Shown in pieces: positions 1 through 15,100 of a stretch of 64,000 bases of DNA. Each line of letters starts with the position of its first letter. Position 1 is the stretch's first letter. The position numbers and the translations under genes are program-made. Origin of the DNA: Styela clava (taxonomy: Eukaryota; Chordata; Ascidiacea; Stolidobranchia; Styelidae); assembly GCF_964204865.1 (NCBI RefSeq), contig NC_135262.1, positions 496,001 to 560,000 on the forward strand, written 5' to 3'. Under the pieces are notes generated by a model. It ran no database searches, was not told where the DNA came from, and saw nothing but the letters and a program-made list of their open reading frames with translations.

Positions 1-136
1 TCAGTGTTATTTTCGACAAGTCGAAACCTAATAAATTGTCAAAGTCGATGATTCCAAATCAACATTGCATCCTTGTCAATGAGGATGTGAAACTAACAGT
101 TTTTCTTGCAACCTGAAGCACAATTTATCTTTTCAG

Positions 137-3100
137 GGTTTCATTGCAAGACAAAAGTTCAGGCGGACCATGCGAGCAGTTGTCATGCTTCAACGTATAG
201 AGAGGGGAAGAAAGGCTAGGACTCTCTTTCGCCAACTACTGGCTGAAAAACGAGAAAGAGAAAGAATTCGTCTCGCTGCTACAATCGTACTTCAGAAATA
301 TACAAGAGGGCTCTTACAAAGAAGAAAATACAAGGTTTGTATCTCAATTCTTCTGTAAGGGGTCAGAATTATGAAGTCAAAAAATTTCCATTTCGTGTCC
401 TTTAAAATATTAAACTTCTGGCCATAGGTTCAAAAAAATTTTTTACGCTGACTACCATATCCAGATTGAAGATAATTTTGATTCCAGCTTCAGACTAACA
501 AAACCAAATTTTGAAATTGAAAACTTTGGCTGTTAAAAATTCTTTGTCAACTTATGAGTACCCCTCAAATTTTGAGTTAAAATTACAACTATCGTTTTGA
601 AACCTAACTCCCTGGTGACAAATGAGGAATTTTTGTACAAATTTGCTTAAAGCAAGATCCCATGCCCTTCAAATAAAAAGAAAATGGCTTTTTCCTCCAT
701 TCTGATCAAATTCAATCGGATGTAGTAAAAAAAATGAGAGTGAAAACAATTATCCAGGCTAATATATTCACTTTCATTCAGGTAATCTTGGAGAAGCATC
801 GTCAACTTATTGCACTCAAAGAGCAAATGGAGAGAGAAAAGAGAGAGAGAATAGAAAGAGAGAAGAGAGAAAAAGAAGAAAGAGAAAGAAGAGAACAGGA
901 AGAGGTAAATTGATAATATAGAAGCATGAGTTCGAATCCCATCTTGTCTGGTTGAAATTAAAAAAATGAATTTGTCTGGTCTTAAACTGACTTGGGGTTT
1001 AGAAAGTAGTAGTTGCTAAAATACAAAAGAACTTTTTAATAAAAAAAAAATTTTTACCCTTTTCTCATTATGTAAAGTATACGATACCATGATAGGAATG
1101 GAATCCTAGTAGTGATATTTTTCTGCATCCAGGTCCAAATAAATCAAATACTCTAATACAGTGCTCCTCTCCTGCTCTTCAATAATACAAAAATTTTGTT
1201 TTTGATTGGTTACTGTTTCATATACACCACCACTTATACTTCAAAGAAAAAGCCCGTCAATATCAGACAACATTGGAGGGGCTACTATTTCCTGCAATAA
1301 CTGGGATCTTTATGGTTCGGCATTGCCTCCCCAATTTATTACATCCTGGGTGAAATAGGAGCATGGAATTCGAACCCAAGATGGGTAATCTGTGATACTA
1401 ACACCGATAAGTCTAGCGCTTTAACCGCTAGGCCATGGCGCTGTCCCAACACCTACCTTTCACTTTCTCCTATGAGACACAACTTATATATAAATCTGCT
1501 TTTTATTCAAACAGGTTCGAATTGCCAGAGAAAAAGAACTAGAAGAAGTGGAAAGACAGAGAAGAGAGGTAAGAGTGACTCATGGGATTTTTAATATATG
1601 ATTACTGTTGAAATTTTATTAATAATAGCTTGAGAATGCAAATTTCGTATTAAGAAAACCAAACAAAACAACAATGATAAATGATAAATAAATAGGTTTG
1701 ATATATCATGTCTAGCATGGATTTGATTGCTAGACTCCTCAGTGTCAGTGCCACTGGCCGGTTATGTTTCCATGAACAGCTAGCCATACATTTGTTTATG
1801 TCTTGGCCATCTTTTCCTTTCCTCCCAAGATAAATATGAACATCTCATCCTATACTAATAAGTCCTGTTTTTGACATGTTGTCCTGCGTCCCACCTGGTA
1901 GACCCAGTAATATTCATACTAAATTGTTTTTATTCTAATGCAAACAGCCCATTTATCACTGATTTACGAGTCATTTCACCAGTATGCCATAATTATAAAT
2001 ACATCAATTTAACATCTAACGTTAGTTGTACTGCCGTTCAATTATTCGAATTCCTGAAAACTTTCTCCATCTCACCGTGGATTAAGCATTGAATTTATGA
2101 AGCATAGGTCATGGGTTTGAATCCCACTGGTGACAAATGGAGAATTACATCTCAGAAATATTATTTTGCGAGTTTAACAAATTTTCAGGAAGAAGAAAAA
2201 TCAGCAAAGCAACAAAAACTAGATCTGGAAGCTGTTAGTAGAAAATTACTCACTGAAACACAAATCGAGATTGTCCCCACTCAGCCCCAAATTTTACCCC
2301 TACCCCCATCTTTGGATGAAGATGCGTTAAGTCCTAGTGAGGATGACTTCATGACCTCCCCAGGGATTGAAAATTTATCTGGGAAATCCCCTAATTTCAA
2401 TGACGAACCGTTCCCGTTTTACGAGGAAGACTCGACAAGTTTTATAGAAAACCGACCAAAGGCAAGCTTGAGAGAAGTAATTAGAAGTTTGTGGATTGGA
2501 TGTAATCAGCATGAAAAATTAACAAAAGAGGGGAGGGGTATTCCCCTGTAGATTAAATACTAATTTGCATGGCGGTGACGAATCAAAACAAAAAATTAAC
2601 AAAATAGAGGAGGGGTATTCCCCAGTAGATTAAATACTAATTTGCATGGCGGTGACGAATCAAAACAAAAAATTAACAAAATAGAGGAGGGGTATTACCC
2701 AGTAGATTAAATACTAATTTGCATGGCGGTGACGAATCAAAACAAAAAATTAACAAAATAGAGGAGGGGTATTACCCAGTAGATTAAATACTAATTTGCA
2801 TGATGCAGACAAATCAAAATGAAAAATAAACAAAATAGGGGAGGGGTATTCCCCTGTAGATTATATACTAAATTACAACGCGGAAAATCAAAATGAATAA
2901 ATTAACAAATCAGGGAAGGGTATGCCCCAGTATATTGAATACTAATTTGCATCAGGAAAAAACCGAAACAGTTTTTTTTTGAGAGAATTTAATCCGCATG
3001 AGAAAATTAGTGTACTTGAGGAGGGGTAATCCCCAGTACATTATATATTACTTGGAAAATATGATTTGCATGAAAATTAACATAATTAACCCGCAGATCC

Positions 3101-6100
3101 AGATTCTCGTTGTTCTGAAAATTACTTTGGGCTCTTTTTTCATCCAAATTTTGCTTTTTTTGGGACTAGCGTGACAGCAACGGTGATATTCTGCTATTTA
3201 AGTGAACGGGTGCACAGCATTCACACAAGAGCATTTAAACAGTGAATGTTCATGTAAATGACACCTAATCTCCTGACAGGTTATAATATTAAAATATTTA
3301 AAAAATTTGCAATCCCGCCAGCCTACTACTTGGTAGATGCAGCTGATGAATTTTTTGTTTTCTACCCCCCTATGTATTGTTGTTTACCAGTCTTTGTTTT
3401 ATTTAATCAAAAATTAACATTGCATGTTTAGTTAGAAACTAACAGACTAATTTTTTATTTAATCTTATATTTTAGTTGTCACTGTGATTAGTGACTCCTA
3501 TTAGTTTTTTTCAAGTTAATTGCCATAGGAATACATTAATATTTTTATATTTTTCTGATAAGCTGATAATAATTGGATGTGAGACATATAAATAAGCCGT
3601 ATTATTGGCTTTCTCACCACCGGGATAAATATGTAAATCCTATCCTATCCTGAGCCGTGATTAGGATGTGATATCTGCTTACTCCTTCTTGCTGAATATG
3701 GAATTCTCTCCTATTGTATTTGCAATGATCAAAAGATTTTACAGAACATCTGAATGAGAATTAGATTCTGATTAATTCAGTGTTCCCTTAGATATCGTTC
3801 CTATTCCTCTTCTAACCAACCTTCCTTTTTTCAGAGTGCAATACTAGCGGACTTGGATGCCGTATTGAAAGATGCGGATGATCTTGCAAATGTCGACAGT
3901 GCCTATTCAACTGTAAGAAAAGGAGAGAATATCAGTAAGTAGATTTATATTAGAAGAGAATGTATTCATGTAATATACGTTTATTGAACATCCTGCATAC
4001 AGACTGTTTTAATAAATTGTTTTTGCCGCAAAAAAAAGATTTGGTCACAATTGATTGACTTATCGATTTCAAATTTTCAGTACTTATGGCAGAAGAAGCT
4101 GCAAGAAGGCTTTTATTTATATACATATATATTTTGAATTTTCAATCTCCAGTCCTACGGGGCTCAAATTTCCACCAAGAATTTGGCTATTTTTACTCGT
4201 ATTGCGCAACCATGTGACATCCCATCAGACTAATCTGTCATCTGCTCAGCTAAGGCCAGTTACCCCAGTACCAGCTCCTGCTACATTGCATTCATCATAT
4301 ATTCAAGCATTGATTTATTGTTTATTTAATTACCAGTGCAAGACATTTACGATGTTCCCAATGCTGATGATGAACTTAATGAAGCAGAACAAAGTGAAAT
4401 GGAGAGAATTCTGCAACTGGAAAGAGAAATCGCAGCACTGCAGTATGTTGCACCCCAGGTAACTGACTATTGACAGATTTGGGAAGAAGACTTTCAGATT
4501 GTTAAAGATCCATGCGTTAGAAATGTTATCACCATATCATCCTGTGGAAGGATATGGGGATAAAATTCATTCAAATTCTGCCATGGTGCCAAAAAAATAA
4601 ATATTGACAGTTTTGTAAAGAAGGTTAGCTAAGAAGCAAAGCATTAGGAACACCATCTTGTGATATCATAAATGGATAATTTAACATGGTGCCATGGTGC
4701 CAAAAAATGATAACACACACGACAAACGTACAGGACATAAGATCAGAAAAGTTTTCACTTTGAATAAGTACTTAAACATGATTTTTAAGAGTACTACCCA
4801 CATTGTGACATAGAATATGAATGAAAAAAATACGATGAGATACTCTCAAATCAGCGTTTAAGCTTGTGAGTAGTGTGATAATACACGCCGGTACGCATGC
4901 AGTTAGCATTCAATAAATATTTTTTCAATGCTTTCAAAATTGTAGATTATGCAGTTTTACATATCATCAAGCTCAATATCACCATACATTTTTATTTTCA
5001 GCCGGAAAAAACTTTATTCGAAAATGACATATTTGGAGAAATTGACAGAGATGTCGGTGATATGGATCTGCTGAAGGTGAATGAATAATACAAGAACTAT
5101 TTTTCACTGATTTTAAATGTTTTTATTTGCAACACTTGCTTATCAATTTACTTCTGAGTGAGGCCCGTAACTAATTCAGAGATAAGTCTCCTTTACGTCT
5201 GAGCGAGTGCTCGTAACTTTGCTTAGAGATGAGTCTCTTTTACTTCTGAGTGAGGGAACGTAGCTTGCTCAGAGATGAGTCTCCTATACTTCTGAGCGAG
5301 TGCTCGTAACCTGCTCAGAAATGAGTCTGATTCACTTCTAAGTGAGTAACCGTAACGTGGCTCAGAGATCTCTTTTACTTCTGAATGAGTGCGTGTATCT
5401 TTGCTTAAAGATGACTGTCCTTTACTCCTGAGTTAGTGTTCGTAATCTTGCTCAGAAATTAGTCTTTCTTACCTCTGGGCAAGTGCCTGTCAGTTTGCTT
5501 AGAGATGAGTCTCCTTTACTTATAAGTGAGTGCTCGCAACTTTGCTCAGACATGAGTTCCTTTCATTTCTGGGTGATAGCCCGTAACTTTGCTCAGAGAT
5601 GAGTCTCCTTTACTTCTGAGTGAGTCCCTGTAACTTTGCTTTGAGATGAGTCTTCTTACCTCTGAGTGAATGCTCGTAACTTTGCTCAGTAATGAGTGTT
5701 TGTCTTACTTCTGAGTGAATGCCCGTAACATGCTCAGAAATTATTCTTTTTTACTTCTGAGTGAGTGCCTGTAACTTTGTTAGTGTGCAGCAAGACTCTT
5801 GTATTAAATAGAGTAGTCATTTTTACTCTTGCTACATCATCCTTGCATTATAAGCAGATTGAGCCTCGTGTCAGTGTGCAGCATGAATTGTGAAACGGTT
5901 AGAATTTCTTACAAATCACACAACCAACACTTTTTTCAATTTTTAGGATCTCGGTTTCAAAGAATTGGAAAACACGATAGATGAATTGATTGATACTAAA
6001 GCTGTGAAAGATATCACTCCTCTGCAGTCAGATGAGGAAGAAGAACAGGTAGTTACTCAAATTCCAACAATGCCGGCGGAAGAAGAACACGTCTATGACA

Positions 6101-9100
6101 TGTCACCTGGTAAGTTGAATGAATGTTTAACGGACAACAATTAAAATGCAAAAGCTACTGAAATCATATAAAATTGCATTCTATTATGCCACGACAAAGC
6201 CCTCTAGACCAGGGTTTCTCAAACTGGGGGTCATGACCCCCCTGTGGGGTGGCAATGAGTGTACTAATGACACAATCTTGGAATAAAGACAGTTAATGAA
6301 ACTAGTGCAAAACATAAATCTTACTATTTTGAGATAATCCATAGAATTAGAAATGCGACACGCTTGCATAACTATGCCGACTTAACAGGGGTCACGAAAA
6401 ATATCAAAAAATTGGAAGGGGTCGCGAGATTAAAAGTTTTGAAAGTTTTATCCTATACTCCAGACTCAAACTATCATGATCATGGTTAATCATTACCAGT
6501 TCTATTACTCTTCTTTCCTTCAATAACATATTCACTTTTCTAGGCGAGGACTCCTGCTATCCTCAGACAGAAACTGATTCCTACTTCACCGATTCATCCT
6601 TCTCAAGCGACGAGGATATCAGTGAGGAGGGAGCGGATACTGATACAATCGTTAGTTCAACACCTGAATCTCACTGGCGCCCCACAGTGTATTTCCATGG
6701 ATACTTATATATTAAGGTGAGTGACAGGTAATTTTTTTTTCATGGGGAGGTTTTCGCATTGTCTCTGGAAACAAGGCTCTGTGCAAGCATGCTTTAATAT
6801 GCAGAGAACGACAATTTTCAAAAAGACTCGAATCTTCCTTGGAAAAACTATTCCCGGCTGGCTTCTGGAATAACTTTCATGATTGTACAAGTTTTTTCCC
6901 TGTCTCATATATTGGAGATATTATGAATAGCTTGAAATCCAACTTCACCCCGAACAAGATTTCATACAGTAATAAATTCAGTAACCAGTAGTTTATTCTT
7001 CCACAATATGTAAATACACTTACAGAATATGAAAGTAAGAATGTAGAAAAACTAATATTTCCCCAATCTCCCTAATGTTTTTCATCGGATTGTGACATCT
7101 TTACAGATGATAAAAATAAAGTTACTTGATTTTAGTGAAGGAGAATTGGCATTTTAGAACACCTTGCATGTCAGTGTTTACTTGTATAAAGTTTTTGCGG
7201 TTTAAAAAGCTGTCTTTTTTCATATTCAGGGAGGATTGCGTAACCAATGGAAACGACGTTGGTGTGTACTCCGAGATGATATGTTTATGTTTTTCCGAAG
7301 CAAGCAAGAATTCATTAAGTGTGGGTGGCTTTATAAAAAAACTGGCAAAGCTGGAACTATTCGTGGCACCTTGCCTAGGAAGGCATGGCAGAAAAAGTAA
7401 GGCAGTGTAGTGCTGTGTATATCTAGATCTAATATTGTTGGTTTAGTTGAATATGTTATTGTTATGGCACCATGCTTGGAAAGGCATGGCAGAAAAAGTA
7501 AGGCATTACGTTTACAGCTTTCGCAAGTCGTAACACTCTGGGGGTTGTTATATCTCATATGGTATCACAGTTTTAGAGAAACCAATAGTTTCGCTAATTT
7601 TTTTAGACCGTTTAAAATGTTAGGAAGTTTCACAAATATGTCATCATATGAACATGTCTTCACATTACGTATGTAATGTCACTATAATAACAACATTATT
7701 CCTCATTAAAAACATAAGTCTTGAAAACATAATTCTGTGATACCTTCCTCCAAATCATTGGTTTTTTAAAATTATGGCGCAAACAGTACTAACGCATATT
7801 TATATTATGAATTATAATATTCAATTTTAGAAGAAAATAATACTATACGTTGTTTAAAACAACTGTTTTTGTCTACTAACTTTATTCATTGTTAAAATTC
7901 ATTATTGTTAGCTAATTGCAATTAATCTTACAGTTCTTCCAAATTTAAAGAAAGTTAACGATAATATTCAAATTCGAAAATTGTTGAATCAAAACATTCT
8001 GATTGGAAATTTGATTCGAAAATAAAATATTCGAAACTTACATCCCTAGTGGCTTTCTGTATAAGGGGGCATATAAAAAAGAGTAAGGTAATAATATATT
8101 GTCTTATACGGCAAAATATGTTGAAGCCTGTTTCTACTGAGTTTATTTCACCACTCTGGTTTAAACAAGCAGCTAAAGGTGGTATACATGGTGTTTTGGG
8201 TAAACAAGGTCTGGCATTTTGCACACAATTTTATTACACCCTGGGTAAGTTGGCCGTGGGGTTTAATTCATGTTCGTGCATCTGAAACAAATGACTGGCT
8301 TACTAATTCCATACTCGACATGGACTGGTAATCGGGCGAGAGGCTCTGGTTCGTCATATGATTAGGCCATATTATTAGTTTTTCTTTCCCCTCCGGGATA
8401 AATATGTAAATCCTATCCTATTGAGGCATAGTGATAATACACCACAGCATAAGAACGAAAATTAAATAATTTTTTCAGATGGTTCATCGTGGATGATAAA
8501 GAATTGAAATATTTTGACACAGATGAAGAAGGAGCCAAATCTAAAGGTAAGAAATCAAAGTTCCATCTGGAATGTTTATTTATCTAGAAAGTACTGGTTT
8601 GACAACTGTAAAGTATTGTATTGGCAACTTTAATGATCAGACACGGTTTTCAAGCATGTTATCCATATGTACATTCTGTCCCCATATCGTCATTACAGAT
8701 TACAAGGAGAAGTTTTGACATGATTTAATCACACATTATCATGATGTCAACAGTGCAACATCTGTCAAACTAGCATGTGCCATAAACAAAATATAACTTG
8801 CACAGTAAATAATAAAAAAAACTATTAATAACTGGCAATCTCCCCACATGATACATTGCAACTTTCCACTTCATTATGCAGTGTGAAACCAATTGAATGC
8901 AGCTATAATACAGCAGTTATAAGACATTACAAGTATGAATGATAATGGTGCGTCATATGATTAGTTTATCTCATCACTTGTTCAAATAAGTATAAGTAGT
9001 ATAATTTTATTTTGCCTCCATAATCAGCATATTCGATGATTAAATAAGTGATAAAAACAAATAAATAAAACGGAATATATAGAATCAGGAAAGTGAACAA

Positions 9101-12100
9101 AACCTTAAGTAAGGTTTGAAACGTTCAGATGTCAAGGTATCAAGGATTTATTACCTGATTAGCTGCAGCTAACTATGTGGGACACTACCTAATTGAAGAA
9201 CTTCAACTCTGTAGGCTTACAGCTCTAGTGTGGTAACTGCTGCTTCCACAATTAAAGTCCATGCATCTGAAACAAATAACCTGCTAACTAATCCCATAAC
9301 TGACATAGACTGATATCCGAATAAAAGGTTGCAGTTTGTCATGTGATTAAGTCATTTTTTTGAATTTCCTCTCTCTCCCTTATGAATATACCCTTGGAGT
9401 GACATTAATTTCAATCCATTACCAGGTTCGATCGACATCCACAAAGCCACTGAAGTCCTTGATGAAGTCGAGAAGGAGAATGGTATAGATATCATTATGT
9501 CATCAACAAAGACTCATCATCTTGCTGCTGAGAATGAAGATGAGGCTTCTGATTGGTTCAGGTAATGGGTGTGACTGGATTTGAGATTTGAATGTCCTAT
9601 TTTAGGAATGTAACTCCTCATGAAGAAAGTGCATACTAAGGGGGGTCTTAGACTTACACCTCTGATTGGTTCAGGTAAAAAGTTGTGGCAGGGATTAAGG
9701 ATTTGCTTGGTGGGTGTGACTACCTTGCTTTTTGTACGTAAATGGAGGGTTTGACTAAGGTTGAAGATCTGATAGACTCTGCATTTTTATTTTCTATTTT
9801 CTGATATATTTCATTCAAGTTATCACTGTTTGATACCCAGTATTTGTTTTTTCTCTTTTTTTTCCTTTCTAAAGTAATTTAATCCTTGTAGTCTGTATGC
9901 ACAGTATGTATTTTCAGTTTGCTGAAAAAATAAACTGATTACTGATTACGCACTACTACTAAATCAGTGCTTCTCATACTTTCATGATCCCTGCACCGCT
10001 CTGTAGACTAAACACTTCGTAGCCCCTGCTTTATACTATGGATAATTAGTTTTGCATCGTAGTGTTTCTATCAGTTAATTCATTCGCCATGAGTGATAAT
10101 GAAAATCGAAGAATCAAACAAATCATAGCCAATTTCAAATCGATGTTGTCATTGCAAATGGTACATAGTGAAGGCTTTTGTTTGTGGCCATCAGAGTAAC
10201 TCCACGTGGACGCCTTACGGGACCAGAGACCCGATTTGAGAAACCCTCGAACTAAATGTTATATCTTTACTCTTAGCATTCTAGGCAAGATTCAATCCGG
10301 AACCCCACAGGACATCTCCTTCATGGAGAAAGCACCTGCGAATCCTAGGAATGCATCTGGAACTGTAGATGTTCAAGATATACAGAATGTTAATGCTGCA
10401 CAATTGCCTGGTAAGTACAATACCTTGTGATGGCCTGGTCCAGAGGTGGTAATACCTCGGCTATTCAAGACAGGGATTGTATTAGGGATATTGCACCACC
10501 TCTGAATCGTTTGTGGGGATAAATATGTTCGAGAAGATTGCTAAACTTCTGACTGCCAATCGGTGGTTCACGTAATCACTGGTTGATTACGGCTTCCTTT
10601 ACCATCAAGTCTATGCATCTGGAACAAGTAACTGGCTAACCATTCTCATACCCAACATGGACTAGTACTTGATATGATAGGATTTACATATTTATCCCGG
10701 GGGAGAGGAAAGCCAATAAGGATGGCTTATTCATATGGCGAACCACGGCCTCTCGTCCGGTTACCATTCCGAGTCGGGTATGGGATTAGTTATATTGTTC
10801 GTTTTTTCGGAAGCAAAGGACTTGGTGGTGGAGGAAGCCGGAACTGACCAGCGGTTACATGAACCACCCAACGACGGCGAGGAGTCCAGCAATTCTCTCG
10901 CACATAACCATCCCTGCATGGGATTCGAACCTGCGAACCCACGCAGAGTAATTAGAGGGGCGGTGGCGAGCGTATTCCTAACGCTTAGCCCGTTGAGCCA
11001 CACCGCCACGTCACACTTGGATGAAACGCTGTGGTTTGCCATATGATTAAGCTGGCTTATCGTCTCTTCAGAATGTTGATTCTGACTACAAAACTTTATG
11101 GTGGCCCAGTGGATAAGGCATTGGCTATCTAATCCAGGAATTGCAGGTTCAATCCCCAATCATAGTGTTAACAATACTGTTTCTATCCTTCAGATTAAAT
11201 GCTAAATAATTTATTTTTCTTTAGGCAAGCAACACACATTTGTTCTCACAACTGCACAGAGAGTTCATTCCTTCGCTTGTGAATCGGCTGATGAAATGCA
11301 TCACTGGATAACTATGCTGAATGAAAGTAAAAAGAATACGGCAATGCATGGAGGAGTAAGTTCAATTTGAAGAAGGGTTTAAAGCAGTGGTTCTCAAACC
11401 TTTTTAATTTACGCCCCCTTTTTGTGAAGTCTCGCGGCCCACCTCAAAATAACAAATAGTAGTCGAAAGTAGGTTTTATTCAAAAAACAAGTTGAAAATA
11501 CGTGGATGGAACGCAAATATTGAAATAAATGAAAAAAGTTAACTTATATTTATTATTGCAGTTGTTTTTGGCTGACGAAATAAGAAATCCAATATAAGTA
11601 TCCAATATAAGTCGGGCATAATCAAATCTAACAAATATTTTTATTTAGCCCACCGCTCCCTCAAAAAGTGTCTATTCCCCCCTCATGGGGAGCGCCCCAC
11701 CATTTGAGACTGGTTTAGATTCATTTTAGGAGAAGCTTTTACTCTTGCTAGAATATTGTTTTAGCTTGGCTTTTTTATACAAGCATTTACTTACACTGTG
11801 CCAAAACGTCTCAAAAAAAAACTATATTTTCTTAATACAGCTGCTCGTATTACAGTACGTTGTGTTTGAACATTTGGATTCAGAGCTGCCTTGCTGTTGT
11901 TATTTAGATGAATATCCATAAAATTTTCAAATTCTCACAAAGCCATTTTTGAAAAACTGCATACATGCCAATTTCCGTCACATTACAATTTATCATAGAA
12001 AATTAAGTTTTGTGTGTCTTGTTTCCAATTAGTTCAATTTAATCAATATCGGTGTGTACTGATACTTTCATATGTAAATGAATACACAGAAATATATGTT

Positions 12101-15100
12101 CTTCAAATCAAACTCATTTTTAACCCTGTATTTCACAGAACCATGGCTCTCAATTTTAATTACTGTTTTTTACAGAACCATGGCTCCGGAACGCAAGGAT
12201 GGCTTTTGAGAGGTTTAGTGGAGCGAAATCGATTGACATTCCAGCGTCGTTATTTCAAGTTAACGCCGAATACTGTCGAATATTACAAGAGTCCGACGAG
12301 TTCTCAGAAACTAGGATGCCTGGCGTTGAATAGTTTATGTATTGTTACAGCCCCTGATGAGGAACAACAGGTTGGTTATGATTGGTTAAATACGTGGGTG
12401 TGTTTTTATAACAGCGATTGATTGGTTGGGATTGAATTTACCTATTTATCTCGGGAGAGGGGAAAATCGATAAATTGGTTTAATCATATAGCGAAACACG
12501 GCGAAACTGTCCATGGATGAAGCCGTAACCGAGCAGCTGTTACTTAAACCACTCTACGACGGCGAGGAATCCAGCAATTCTCTCGCACATAATTATCCCT
12601 GCATGAGATTGGGACCTGAGGTTCGCAGGTTCCGGAATAGGGTATGTGCGAGAGGATTGCTCGCCATCGTACATTTCCATACATGACATGGGCTGGTAAC
12701 TTGGTTGAGGCTGTGTCTATCTCAACTATTTCTTGAACACATAGTTTTGCTTGGTTTTTATCACTTTGGTATACTGGTTAGTTATTATACTGTTACATTT
12801 AGGATAAATAAACTTACGGTACATACATTAGCCCCGAGCCAATATTTTAATAAGCCGGGCCCCTTCTAAAGACTCTAGTTTTGTTCACAATGGATTGGGA
12901 TTGCAACATTAATAAGCCATAACAAACTAATTCATTTTTCTACCTTATAGCCTTACATAAAACAAATATTTCGTTTCCTTCAGAAAATCACTGGTCTCTG
13001 GGAAGTAGTTGTGTACGGTCGCAAGCACACGCTACGTTTGAATTCCAAGCTTTATAACGATGCTTCCACCTGGTATAACGAGATCCAGAATATCATAGAC
13101 GGTCACGGTGACGTCGTCTCGAGAACTGAACAACTTCTGAGCAGATTTAAGGTTTGTATTTCAAATACTGCATTGGGTTATATGAAAGAGGTATTCATTA
13201 TCATAAAAATGGAGTCAACACGATTATAATAAAAGCCAATAGTAAAAATGATTTAACAATCGATCTTTGTCATGTGCGGGTTGGTATGCAAGACCGATAA
13301 AGGGTAATCAGGCTCCTGGGCCTGAGCATAAGTTGTGTATAAGCTGAGATAGGATTTACTATTTCATATAGGTTTGCTCGAAAAAGGTGTCCAAAGCACT
13401 GGTGGTAAACCGGTTGCGAGCGAACACCGGCACACTAAATCATGAGGATGGCTGAAGTCACTAAACACCTTCATATGACATTCAATACAATTCTTATAAC
13501 AGTTGCTGGAATTGCGGTAGTCATTACGACTACACTATATTCAAATGACATTTAGTTTAATTCTTTCTAACAATTGTTTGAAAATTTGCTGACATTGCGG
13601 TGGCCATACTAGTCATTTAACATTCACATCCATATATTCAAGAATTGCTCTCTTGTTGAAACATGTTACGAAATGTTTCGCATTCGAATAAATTTGCTGT
13701 ACCATGGTTAGCCATTTTGTGCTGATATATTTGAACATTGTTCTATTGATTATAATGAACTTAGATATATTATCTAATAATAATTAATAAGTCAAAAATT
13801 ACTATCATTTATTATTTCTCAGGATCTTGAAAATGAGAAAGAGATTGATCTGATTTATAAGCGGAATCCAGTTCTACGACAAACTGATGAACCAATGCGA
13901 TCACCACTGCTCTCCCTCATGTATGAACAGGTTGGTAAAGTTAAATGTTAAAATTAGGAGAGTGGATAAAAATTTTGAGAAAGAATAGATTTTCATAATT
14001 GTCTTGTGGGAGATGAAAGTCGATAAGATGACTGAATAAGTTTTGTCAAATTGCCCTCTTCTGGAAATAAATTTCAAAATTTCATGCTAAAATATTAATA
14101 AGCCTATGTAAGCATAAATAAAATAATCTTTATTCCTCAGGTACCATATCGTGATGATCATTTCACTCTTAGAGACGAGGCCACAAGGTTGTTCTCTGTT
14201 TTATTGCGAATGGAAACCGAGACTTATCAGAGCATTGAAGAGGAAGCCTCAGCAATACAGGTATTTATTGTCTCTCGGGACAAAACTCCAGGAATGCAGA
14301 TACTAATATATAGGGAGGTATTTTGACTGTTGATAGAAAATACGAATTTTCATGAAAAAGGATTTTTCATTATGATCTGATTATTAAATGGGAATCTCTG
14401 TAATTTGGGAGTCTTTCCGCTTTCACATATAGCATATTTGCAAAGTATAGCAATCTCTACCAACTTAAGCGTGATACTCTTTGATTGAAAATCAATATTC
14501 GAAAATTAGTTGAATGATAATGATATAGCACCTGCGTGGATTCAATGGGCGTGATTGTTGAGGTTTTCAGGTTCCAAGCTCTGAGAATTTCATACTAGGA
14601 GATTCCAGTCCTTTGAAAAAATAGTAGCTCTTAAAGCCTGGTATCATAATAGAGTTGCACCCAGGGTGTAGAAAGCTGGGAATCTGATAATGAAGCAGAA
14701 GAATTCCACTTTTTTTCCAGCTTTTCCAGTAGCTCTTGACATATCAGTGACTTCATGTATAGATCCATATTCGCAAATTCTGAAGCAAAATTGAAAAATG
14801 TCTCTTGGAAAAAATTCCGTGATTATTCACACGATTCTACTATTTTTGCACATTCATTTCCTCAAATACTCGTTATTCACATTATTACTATACTCTCTAA
14901 CAGAACATCCTCTCTTCTCTTCACGGAATTCAATCATTACAAGACGAATTTTATCTTCAACTAATAAAGCAAACAGCCGTCTATCAAACCCCTCTAGTGA
15001 CAGACGAGCAACGGCAATCACAACTTCACGTAACGTCATGTCCACACTACTGGCATCTTATCGCTTGTATGTGCTGTGCGTATCATCCTTCTAGGAAAGT

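Noticed and set aside
2524..3060. CRISPR-like array
   Set aside because: The whole 77-bp unit repeats without unique spacers, and the context is a spliced animal gene.
4055..4336. Open frame upstream of and running into the myosin exon at 4337
   Set aside because: The phase-1 donor at 3934 joins exactly to 4337 to give a clean frame; the extra sequence adds low-complexity, non-conserved residues.
10735..11159. Open frames of over 100 codons on both strands
   Set aside because: They lie across the full-length tRNA-derived SINE; tRNA-like DNA often gives spurious frames.
11096..11164. Functional tRNA gene
   Set aside because: A- and B-boxes are present but the acceptor and anticodon stems do not pair.
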